Source: Pantoea conspicua (GTDB taxonomy: Bacteria; Pseudomonadota; Gammaproteobacteria; Enterobacterales; Enterobacteriaceae). Taken from it: 60,215 nucleotides of DNA. The DNA lies in the NCBI RefSeq assembly GCF_002095315.1, contig NZ_MLFN01000019.1, positions 1-60,215 on the forward strand, written 5' to 3'. Position 1 is the first letter of the stretch. Every line of letters starts with the position of its first letter. This document shows, piece after piece, positions 28,641 to 36,185 of the stretch. The translations under genes and the position numbers were made by a program. The notes under the pieces are model-generated. The model did no database searches, was not told the DNA's origin, and saw nothing but the letters and a program-made list of their open reading frames with translations.

Positions 28641-30973
28641 TGAAAAATATCACCATTGGGCTAATCGGGAATCCGAATACCGGTAAGACCACGTTATTCA
28701 ACCAGCTAACCGGTGCACGCCAGCGGGTGGGCAACTGGGCCGGCGTGACCGTCGAGCGCAAAGAAGGACAATTTTTCACGGCTCAGTCTGATGTCCGGCT
28801 CGTCGATCTGCCCGGCACACGTTCACTCACGACGCTATCCGCGGAAAGCTCCATCGACGAAAGTATCGCCTGCCAGTACCTCTATAACGATCACGCCGAT
28901 TTAGTGATTAACGTGGTCGATGCGTCGAATCTGGAAAGCAATCTGTTCCTGACGTTCCAGCTTCTGGAACTCGGCGTGCCCTGCATTGTCGCCCTGAACA
29001 TGCAGGATATTGCCGCCAGTCAGAATATCAATATTGATGTTGAGGCACTGTCTGTCCGGCTGGGCTGTCCGGTGGTCTCGCTGACATCAACCCGTGGTGA
29101 AGGGCTGGCACAGCTCAAAGCGCTGATCGATAATCCACATTACTATACTTCGCCAGAACGAGTGCGTTATCCGGCAAACATTGAAGCTGCTATTCATCAA
29201 CTTTGCGCGCTGATGCCCGCATCGATACATTCTCAGAAACGTTATTGGCTGGCGCTGCAGCTACTGGAAGGGGATATCAACAGTCAGCACCTTTGTCCGA
29301 CGCTGATGCCGCATCTGGCCGATATTATTCAACAGGCTGGCGGTGATACCGGTGTGACTATTGCCGATTATCGCTATCGCGCAATTCATGCCCTATGTGC
29401 CACCGTCAGTAATATTCACCATGCCGCACCCGGTAGCCTGACCAGCCAGATCGATAAAGTTGTGCTGAACCGTTGGCTGGGTATCCCGATCTTTCTGGCG
29501 GTGATGTACGTGATGTTCGTGCTGTCGATTAATATCGGGGCGGCATTACAGCCGCTGTTTGATAGCAGTTCGGTCGCCCTGTTTATTCATGGCGCGCAGT
29601 GGCTGGGCTATGTCTGCCATTTCCCCGCCTGGCTCACCGTCTTTCTGGCGCAGGGGATCGGAGCGGGTATCAATACCGTGCTGCCCATCATTCCACAGAT
29701 TGGCCTGATGTTTCTGTTCCTCTCCTTTCTGGAGGATTCGGGTTACATGGCCCGCGCCGCCTTTGTGATGGATCGTCTGATGCAATCACTGGGACTCCCG
29801 GGTAAATCCTTTGTCCCGCTGATTGTCGGATTTGGCTGCAATGTTCCCTCGGTCATGGGCGCCAGAACCCTGGACACGCCGCGTGAGCGACTGCTTACCG
29901 TATTAATTGCGCCCTTTATGTCCTGCGGCGCGCGGCTAGCCATCTTCGCTGTTTTTGCCGCCACATTCTTTAGCACGCACGGTTCCAGCCTGGTTTTTTC
30001 ACTCTATCTGCTCGGTATCCTGGTGGCGATCGTCACCGGATTAATACTGAAACATACCTTATTGGGCGGTGAAGCCTCGCCATTTATTATGGAGTTGCCG
30101 GTCTATCACCGGCCTCATCTGAAGAGCCTGCTGATCCAGACCTGGCAGCGACTGAAGATGTTTATGGTGCGTGCGGGACGGGTCATTATCCTGGTCAGTA
30201 TGCTGATGGGCGTGCTGACCAGCTTCTCGTTCAATGGTCAGCCGGTTGACGATATTAACCAGTCTGCACTGGCCACAACCAGCAAAGCGATTACACCGGT
30301 CTTGCTGCCCATTGGTGTTACTCAGGATAACTGGCAGGCTACAGTAGGATTGGTCAGCGGCATCATGGCGAAAGAGGTGGTGGTGGGTACGCTAAATAGT
30401 CTTTATACCAGCGAGGCGATTCAGAACGGTGCCTTTAACCCACAAGAATTTAATCTGCTGGCCGAGCTAAAAGATTCTCTCATCGAGACCTGGACTGGTC
30501 TGACTGCAGCGTTAAGTATAGATGCACTGGCCCATCCTATTGATGCCAGCAAAGGCGATGGCGAAATGGCGGCGAGTCAGAGGGGCGTGATGACAGCCAG
30601 ATTTGGCAGCGGCATTGCGGCCTACAGCTACCTGATCTTTGTGCTGCTGTATGTCCCGTGTGTATCGGTGATGGGCGCTATCGCGCGCGAGGCCGGCCGC
30701 AACTGGATGCTGTTCTCTTTCTTCTGGGGTCTTAACATCGCCTTCACCACTGCAACGCTGTTTTATCAGAGCGTGACCTTTGCCGAACATCCCACTTTCA
30801 GTACGACCTGTCTGATTAGCGTTATCGCACTGAACGCGGTCATTCTGCTGGCAATGCGCAAATCGGGTTCCCGGATGAAACAGCAGCCGCTCCAGCTGCC
30901 TGTCGTCAGCAGCGAATCGGGTTGCAGTGGTGGCTGCAGCGGTTGTGCTAAACAGGATACCTTCGCGCAGTAG
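28640..30973 (+). CDS. feoB: Ferrous iron transporter B
   Basis: This 777-residue protein is full length. The N-terminal G domain has G1 GNPNTGKTT (10-18), G3 DLPG (56-59) and G4 NMQD (120-123). Two Gate domains follow in the membrane region, with the conserved Cys in FGCNVPSVMGARTL and SCGARLAIF. The C-terminus carries a Cys-rich tail (SGCSGGCSGCAK), typical of enterobacterial FeoB. It moves iron(II) across the inner membrane, mainly when oxygen is low. It is coupled to feoA. No feoC follows: the next frame downstream lies on the other strand. Confidence 0.96.
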   Translation: MKNITIGLIGNPNTGKTTLFNQLTGARQRVGNWAGVTVERKEGQFFTAQSDVRLVDLPGTRSLTTLSAESSIDESIACQYLYNDHADLVINVVDASNLESNLFLTFQLLELGVPCIVALNMQDIAASQNINIDVEALSVRLGCPVVSLTSTRGEGLAQLKALIDNPHYYTSPERVRYPANIEAAIHQLCALMPASIHSQKRYWLALQLLEGDINSQHLCPTLMPHLADIIQQAGGDTGVTIADYRYRAIHALCATVSNIHHAAPGSLTSQIDKVVLNRWLGIPIFLAVMYVMFVLSINIGAALQPLFDSSSVALFIHGAQWLGYVCHFPAWLTVFLAQGIGAGINTVLPIIPQIGLMFLFLSFLEDSGYMARAAFVMDRLMQSLGLPGKSFVPLIVGFGCNVPSVMGARTLDTPRERLLTVLIAPFMSCGARLAIFAVFAATFFSTHGSSLVFSLYLLGILVAIVTGLILKHTLLGGEASPFIMELPVYHRPHLKSLLIQTWQRLKMFMVRAGRVIILVSMLMGVLTSFSFNGQPVDDINQSALATTSKAITPVLLPIGVTQDNWQATVGLVSGIMAKEVVVGTLNSLYTSEAIQNGAFNPQEFNLLAELKDSLIETWTGLTAALSIDALAHPIDASKGDGEMAASQRGVMTARFGSGIAAYSYLIFVLLYVPCVSVMGAIAREAGRNWMLFSFFWGLNIAFTTATLFYQSVTFAEHPTFSTTCLISVIALNAVILLAMRKSGSRMKQQPLQLPVVSSESGCSGGCSGCAKQDTFAQ

Positions 30974-31018
30974 CGCGATTGTATTCCGCAGCTGGCAGAG
31001 GGGCAGACCCGGAATTCT

Positions 31019-31177
31019 TCATGGCTGATTGAGAATGCGCTTCTGGCATACCTCAAAGATTTCATCCGCCAGCGGATCGTTACCCGGACAGGCGCGTGAC
31101 TGCACCATATCACCAACCATCCGGGCGATAGTATTGATTAACTTCGACCGGTCAGCCCTATTAACCTGCAACGGCAC
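31019..31177 (-). CDS. Hypothetical protein or gene fragment downstream of feoB
   Basis: The minus strand reads in one frame from about 31276 to the stop at 31019: YYFVPAGNNVVCGERSWPDG, then VNRADRSKLINTIARMVGDM, then ACPGNDPLADEIFEVCQKR. Composition and amphipathic helices look like a real protein, yet no ATG opens the frame; the GTG at 31177 is the first usable start and drops the first third. I do not recognise it. It may be a 5'-truncated gene. Confidence 0.35.
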   Translation of the reverse strand: MPLQVNRADRSKLINTIARMVGDMVQSRACPGNDPLADEIFEVCQKRILNQP

Positions 31178-31383
31178 GCCGTCTGGCCAGGATCGCTCTC
31201 CGCATACGACATTGTTCCCCGCGGGGACGAAGTAATATGAATGGATTTTCAGCCATGACGGTAAGCGCCAGTTACCCCTTATTTGTTAAAGATATAGGCC
31301 TTGTCAGTACCGGCTTACACACAGGCTGTCCACTTTTTCTGTGGATAACTATCGGCAATAAAAATATCAGAATCGTTGTGATG

Positions 31384-32406
31384 TCAGTCTGCCGGCTGTT
31401 CCATAAGATCCACCATGGCACCTTTATGTGCATCGAGGTGGCGGATATAGCGCATCAGGGTCTCCGGTTTTTTCCAGGTTCCTTCCTGCATAATCTGGGC
31501 GATAGAGTACCCTTTTGCTGCCATATCCTGCGCTGCGCCGACGCGCGCACTGTGCCCACTCCAGCCGGTATAGCGGTTTTTATTGGGCTTCACCGGGTCG
31601 CGCTGACCCGCAACGGTCCAGGCACGAGAGAAAATCTGCTCCAGTGCGCGCGTACTCAGCGGAGCCTCTGCCGTTATTACCTGACCTGAGCGGTGCACGG
31701 CACTAAACAGAAAAGCATCTGGCTGACTGGCCAGTCCTGATGCCTGAACCCATGCAACAAGCCGCTGCGTTGAACGGGAGCTCAACGCTTTTACCAGCCC
31801 GCCCGTCTGAACCACGGTTTTTGTCCAGCCAACATCCAGAATAATCCGGCCATCCGCGGCATATGTCACATCCCGAATCCGCAGTCGCGCCAGCTCGCTG
31901 ATACGCAACAAAGTGGCATAAGCCACATGCAAAAACGCCAAATCACGCAGCTGCTGCAAACGGACCGAATTACTCCAGTGATTATCCAGATTCAGCAGAT
32001 CGTCGAGCCTGAACGGTACGGCCTGGCCGGCTCGCTCTCCCTTCATCACCGCAACACGATTTATTTTCTTCACGGCACGAAAAACCACTGGCGAGTGATT
32101 GGGTGCAGGCAGTCCGGCGTTACGGTGTAACATCGAGATTAAGGCGGCGTGCGAATTAACGGTGGATGAAGCCCGGCCGCTCTCTGCCAGGAACGACAGA
32201 TAATCGCGCAGATCATCAGAAGTCATCGGCAAAAATCTACGCTGATTATCTTCTGCCCACTGGCTACAGATACGCATCACGCTGAGCAGTTGCCGCCAGG
32301 TATTCGGCGAAAAAGCCTCTTTGTCCTGAACAAACTGCTGCAGTTGCGCCGAGAGCTCTGCATGGCTCACGCCACTAACGTTTGCCAGTTGGGTTAACTT
32401 TGTCAT
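31384..32406 (-). CDS. Cre-like tyrosine site-specific recombinase
   Basis: This 340-residue protein aligns with P1 Cre over nearly its whole length: the N-terminal core-binding domain (FSPNTWRQLLSVMRICSQWA, MLHRNAGLP) and the catalytic domain. All seven catalytic residues are present with Cre spacing: R168, E171, K196, H285, R288, W311 and nucleophile Y320 (Cre R173, E176, K201, H289, R292, W315, Y324). It should cut and rejoin lox-type sites without helper proteins. A perfect lox-like site lies 155 bp upstream. A Cre-type system named Panto/pox is known from Pantoea; this is probably the same or a close relative. The likely role is dimer resolution of a large plasmid. No strong ribosome site is seen. 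Confidence 0.92.
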   Translation of the reverse strand: MTKLTQLANVSGVSHAELSAQLQQFVQDKEAFSPNTWRQLLSVMRICSQWAEDNQRRFLPMTSDDLRDYLSFLAESGRASSTVNSHAALISMLHRNAGLPAPNHSPVVFRAVKKINRVAVMKGERAGQAVPFRLDDLLNLDNHWSNSVRLQQLRDLAFLHVAYATLLRISELARLRIRDVTYAADGRIILDVGWTKTVVQTGGLVKALSSRSTQRLVAWVQASGLASQPDAFLFSAVHRSGQVITAEAPLSTRALEQIFSRAWTVAGQRDPVKPNKNRYTGWSGHSARVGAAQDMAAKGYSIAQIMQEGTWKKPETLMRYIRHLDAHKGAMVDLMEQPAD

Positions 32407-32442
32407 ATCTGCTCATCTGTTGTTTTAATTTGCGATTGATCG

Positions 32443-32499
32443 CGCTACGTCAATTCTGGCCAGTCATACCCCTGCACAAAAGCCAGAATTGGCGTAGCG
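32443..32499. repeat. 18-bp inverted repeat upstream of the recombinase gene
   Basis: Arms CGCTACGTCAATTCTGGC (32443-32460) and GCCAGAATTGGCGTAGCG (32482-32499) match at 17 of 18 positions with a 21-bp spacer. It lies 37 bp upstream of the recombinase start, inside its probable leader or promoter. It is unlike the lox-like site. It could be an operator or an mRNA hairpin limiting recombinase synthesis. Confidence 0.8.
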
Positions 32500-32560
32500 T
32501 TGCCATTTTTAAACTGCAATTATTGCTTTTCCGGCCTGAAAGTCCGTCCACGACATTGAA

Positions 32561-32594
32561 CTGGCTTCGTATAAGTACAATTATACGAAGCCAG
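32561..32594. other. lox-like recombination site (13-8-13)
   Basis: Left arm CTGGCTTCGTATA (32561-32573), 8-bp asymmetric spacer AGTACAAT (32574-32581), right arm TATACGAAGCCAG (32582-32594). The arms are perfect inverted copies. The geometry equals loxP, and the inner nine bases CTTCGTATA are the same as in loxP arms. With a Cre-like gene 155 bp away, this is its probable target. Only one copy was noticed in the window, as expected for a dimer-resolution site. Confidence 0.88.
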
Positions 32595-33203
32595 AAGATC
32601 AATGAACAGCATTCATTGACCTTAAGTCGTTGTGGCTGAGCGAAAGGGATGCTGATGCCCGTCGCTGACCGCACTCTGAGATAATTATCTACGTCGAACA
32701 GAATATTGCAGACCGTACGGGCGCTACAATAAAGCTTCGTAAGGTATGAATAGCATTATCAGGAAAACAGACAGGTGCAGGTTTTTAAAAATTAAAAAAT
32801 CAATAATGCAGGGCTGAGTAATGATACTTTTCCCTATCAGATTCATTCTTACGTGAATATCCAATCAGGAGTGCGCTTTTCAGCCATAAAATTTACATTT
32901 TATTTAACCAACCATCATCCTTTATAAGAACCTTTCTATATATCAAACAGATTTACCCACTCATCAATGATATGGACACAGAATAACCGTCGGTTATCTC
33001 TGGCGACATTGAAAAAGGTAGAACTTCAATTCGCTCATTACAAGGCATGCCAGAAATCAGAACTTAAATCTAAATACCGATAATGAATAGCATAAACATC
33101 TAAATGAATTCATTTTAACAATTTATGTATCTGATCAGCCAGTCAATCAGATATTATTCTTCCAATACATCGGCGTTTACACTTAATCGGGGTTCTTATT
33201 AAA
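32595..33203. other. AT-rich intergenic region between lox-like site and secreted NTF2-like gene
   Basis: No gene is supported. A 12-bp perfect palindrome AGATAATTATCT is at 32679-32690. The last 300 bp are very AT-rich and would be a good H-NS target. Confidence 0.5.
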
Positions 33204-33674
33204 ATGAAAAAAAACTTATTCTCACTCTGTTTTTTAGGTCTGTTTTGTCTGCCGAACGTCACTTTAGCAGCTGAACCCGTAACCTGTATTAAAGCATCAG
33301 AACAGGATGTGGCGGGCTTGTTTACCAAATGGAACGATTCTCTGGCAACCGGTGATGCAGAAAAGGTCGCAGACCTCTATGTCAGCGATGCCGTTTTATT
33401 ACCAACCATTTCGAACCAGGTCAGGCTGACCAATCAGGAGCGAATTGATTACTTCAATGATTTCCTGAAAAAAGGACCGCAGGGTAAAATTGATTCGCGC
33501 ACCATCAGAATTGGTTGTAATAAAGCGATTGATACTGGCGTCTATACGTTCACGTTTAAAGACAACAGCCAGGTCACTGCGCGCTATACCTTTACCTATG
33601 TCTGGGACGATAACAGCTGGAAGATTTCAACGCATCACTCCTCAGCAATGCCGGAAACTGTTAGCAAACCCTGA
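33204..33674 (+). CDS. Secreted SgcJ/EcaC-family (NTF2-like) protein
   Basis: This 156-residue protein has a Sec signal peptide of 22 residues (cleavage after TLA) and a SnoaL/NTF2-like fold: VAGLFTKWNDSLATGDAEKV, then YVSDAVLLPTIS and a C-terminal VWDDNSWKISTHHSS. Members annotated as SgcJ/EcaC family oxidoreductase have no proven reaction in most bacteria. It would be periplasmic. It stands alone in AT-rich DNA. No strong ribosome site is seen. Confidence 0.82.
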   Translation: MKKNLFSLCFLGLFCLPNVTLAAEPVTCIKASEQDVAGLFTKWNDSLATGDAEKVADLYVSDAVLLPTISNQVRLTNQERIDYFNDFLKKGPQGKIDSRTIRIGCNKAIDTGVYTFTFKDNSQVTARYTFTYVWDDNSWKISTHHSSAMPETVSKP

Positions 33675-34173
33675 TTTTCGAAGCAGTGACGATTGAATAT
33701 ATCAGCTGATCCAGCGCCAGAGTAACACTGGCGCTGGTTAACCTAATCAATAAAAGATTAAAACTATTTTCCAATGAAAAATTACCTTTCTTGCTGGTAA
33801 GAAGCATGAAGATTTAAATAGATACAAAGTCTTTTAAGATAACAAGGCTATATCATCGTTATCAGGTAGTAATTAAGGCAATAAGCTTGAGTGGGATATA
33901 TTTACATTGCTCTTTCCGGAAGAGTATTTTTTAGCATAAATGCATAAGCCTTTTTCTGGATCTTTTACTAAAGGTAACAGTAGAGTAACTTTTTGTTTTT
34001 AAACTGATCTTCATGAATGCATTTCCGAAGAAATGTATTCATGTCTGTCAGTTAAAATCTGACCAAAGTAGATATCAAACCCGGGACGTTTATTAAAACC
34101 CTCGTCACCATGACTGTGGACATTAATATACTTACCAATATATTGATTTAACTTTTATTTAGAGAACTAACTA
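33675..34173. other. AT-rich region upstream of the fimbrial operon
   Basis: About 500 bp with no gene. It should hold the fimbrial promoter. I saw no invertible-element inverted repeats and no convincing promoter boxes by eye. AT richness suggests control by H-NS. Confidence 0.5.
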
Positions 34174-34767
34174 ATGAAAATGAATAAACTGGCTGTGGCT
34201 TTTACTGCCATCCTGGCACTGTCTGCGGGCATGGCTCATGCGGAAGAAGATGAGACTCCCCCGGTCGATCCGTCTAATCCAGCCACTACGCTTAGCGGCG
34301 GTACTGTCCATTTCCGTGGTAGCCTGGTAGACGCAGCCTGTTCTGTTAGCTCAGATTCAGCTGATCAAACCGTTGAGCTTGGCCAGTACACCCTGCACCA
34401 CTTCAAGACAACAGGAGATACATCCTCGCTGGTACCTTTCAAAATCAATCTGGAAGACTGTGATACCACAGTGGCCAGTACCGCTGCTGTCGCCTTTTCT
34501 GGTCAGCAGGATGCGACTAAAGCAACCCTTCTGGCGGTTGACTCTAGTGCAGGTGGTAACACCACAACCGCATCCGGCGTAGGTATTCAGATTTTGGACG
34601 AAGCGTCTAAACCTGTCACTCCAGACGGCTCCAGTTTTTCAACGGCGCATACCTTAATTGATGGTCAGAACACCCTGAACTTTGCTGCGCAGTATGTTTC
34701 TACTGCAGCCAAGCCTACTGCAGGTCAGGCGAATGCTGACGCTGTATTCATTATGCAGTACCAGTAA
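34174..34767 (+). CDS. Type 1-like fimbrial major subunit
   Basis: This 197-residue pilin has a signal peptide (cleavage after MAHA), a Pro-rich spacer, then the chaperone-usher pilin fold: GGTVHFRGSLVDAACSVSSD with the first conserved Cys, FKINLEDCDT with the second, and the C-terminal beta-zipper FAAQYVSTAAKPTAGQANAD ending in a penultimate Tyr (MQYQ). It is first in the operon and is followed by a hairpin that probably makes its transcript most abundant, so it is the best candidate for the main shaft subunit. Confidence 0.9.
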   Translation: MKMNKLAVAFTAILALSAGMAHAEEDETPPVDPSNPATTLSGGTVHFRGSLVDAACSVSSDSADQTVELGQYTLHHFKTTGDTSSLVPFKINLEDCDTTVASTAAVAFSGQQDATKATLLAVDSSAGGNTTTASGVGIQILDEASKPVTPDGSSFSTAHTLIDGQNTLNFAAQYVSTAAKPTAGQANADAVFIMQYQ

Positions 34768-34789
34768 TTCTTGCACTGTAGTCCTGTCT

Positions 34790-34821
34790 CTCCGGCCGAC
34801 ATATTCGCGGCCGGAGGGTTT
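34790..34821 (+). terminator. Attenuator-like hairpin after the first pilin gene
   Basis: CTCCGGCCG (34790-34798) pairs perfectly with CGGCCGGAG (34808-34816) over a 9-nt loop, then GGTTTTAGG. The short T run makes it a leaky terminator or an mRNA 3'-end stabiliser. This would favour the major pilin over the genes downstream. Confidence 0.65.
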
Positions 34822-34837
34822 TAGGTGAGGCTATCCT

Positions 34838-35419
34838 ATGCGTTTTTGCCTTCGCAACACTGCTCTTATCGTACTGTTTACGTTCACCAGCTTTGTGGAT
34901 TCATATGCCCGCAATCACGTAGTGACAATCCGCGGTGGAGAAGTTCATCTCAGGGGCGCGCTGGCCGAGGGGGGCTGCGAGGTGTCTACGGAAAGCCGTG
35001 AAATGCAGATTGATATGGGGCAGTACCGGACTGATAGCTTCGACGGAGTAGGCTCACTGTCAACGCCAGCCATTCCGTTTAGCATCCATTTAACTGATTG
35101 TAATCCTTCTCTGGCTAATGAAGTGGGTATCAGCTTCTACGGTATGACTGACCAGAAAGAACCTGACGTCTTTCTGGTGACCTCCTGCGATGCTTCTCAG
35201 GCAGCAATTAGCGGTGGAGAAGGGAGCAGCGGTCTGGGCCTGGTGTTATACGACAAGGCCGGCCACCAGCTTATTCCGGATACGCTAACCGACCTTACTG
35301 CGCCTGTTCAGGCTCGTGAGGTCGTAATGAACTATATAGCCCGCTACCGTGTCACCTCACGCGAAACATTGCCTGGTACGCTGTGTAGCGAGGTCTGGTT
35401 CCGGCTCGAATATCCGTAA
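34838..35419 (+). CDS. Fimbrial subunit, second in operon
   Basis: This 193-residue protein has a signal peptide (cleavage after YARN or SYA) and the pilin pattern: GGEVHLRGALAEGGCEVSTE, FSIHLTDCNPSL, and a C-terminal donor strand ending FRLEYP. Two additional Cys (TSCDAS, GTLCSEV) may form a second disulphide, which is unusual for a shaft pilin. It is similar to the first pilin and probably a minor subunit or a terminator. A GAGG site precedes the ATG. Confidence 0.85.
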   Translation: MRFCLRNTALIVLFTFTSFVDSYARNHVVTIRGGEVHLRGALAEGGCEVSTESREMQIDMGQYRTDSFDGVGSLSTPAIPFSIHLTDCNPSLANEVGISFYGMTDQKEPDVFLVTSCDASQAAISGGEGSSGLGLVLYDKAGHQLIPDTLTDLTAPVQAREVVMNYIARYRVTSRETLPGTLCSEVWFRLEYP

Positions 35420-35458
35420 CGGACAAGGGTCAAGACAGTTCGTAAAGGAATGATTAAT

Positions 35459-36151
35459 ATGAGTTTCACAAAGTTTGTTTTAGCACTGATAGTGGCTTGC
35501 GGCAGTCTCACCGCGACAGGGGTCGCCACCGCAGGCGGCATAGGTCTGGGGGCTACACGCGTCATTTATCCGCAGTCTGCCAACCAGGCATCGCTTGCCG
35601 TCACCAACAGCGATCCGCACGAACGCTATCTTATCCAGGCCTGGGTGGATGATGACAATGCCCATAAGACTCGTGACTTTATTGTCACGCCGCCATTATT
35701 TGCCTCCTCGCCGAAAAGCGAGAACACGTTGCGCATTATGTACGCAGGCAAGATGCTTCCGCAGGATCGGGAAACTGTTTACTGGTTGAATGTCAAGGCT
35801 ATCCCCGCCGTCAATAAAGAAGCCATAAAAGAAAAAAATACACTCCAGCTGGCTATCCTGTCGCGAATCAAGCTTTTCATGCGTCCGGACGGGCTGAAAA
35901 TGGGAGAAGCTGAAGCAGTGAACCATCTGCGCTTTAAGCAAAGTGGAGGTCGCCTGGAGGTGATAAATCCTACGCCCTATTACGAGACGCTGGTAAATCT
36001 GACAGTCGGGGGGGAAAAACTGCCTAACGTTATGGTTCCGCCTAAAGACAAGCTGTCGCTCAAGCTACCTTCAGGTGCGAGTGGAGTGGTTCGATTTCAG
36101 ACCGTAAACGACTATGGCGCTATAACGCCGCAGCAGACGGGTAAAATGTAG
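35459..36151 (+). CDS. Fimbrial periplasmic chaperone (PapD/FimC type)
   Basis: This 230-residue protein has a signal peptide (to about residue 25), then the FimC/PapD fold: GIGLGATRVIYPQSANQASL, PLFASSPKSENTLRIM with the conserved Arg/Lys anchor, and ETVYWLNVKAIPA, the chaperone family signature. It binds pilins by donor-strand complementation in the periplasm and delivers them to the usher. The ATG at 35459 is preferred, with AAGGA 9 nt upstream; an earlier ATG at 35450 is too close to that site. Confidence 0.92.
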   Translation: MSFTKFVLALIVACGSLTATGVATAGGIGLGATRVIYPQSANQASLAVTNSDPHERYLIQAWVDDDNAHKTRDFIVTPPLFASSPKSENTLRIMYAGKMLPQDRETVYWLNVKAIPAVNKEAIKEKNTLQLAILSRIKLFMRPDGLKMGEAEAVNHLRFKQSGGRLEVINPTPYYETLVNLTVGGEKLPNVMVPPKDKLSLKLPSGASGVVRFQTVNDYGAITPQQTGKM

Positions 36152-36185
36152 TTGATTTGACTTTAATTCCGCATCCGGACTCAGC

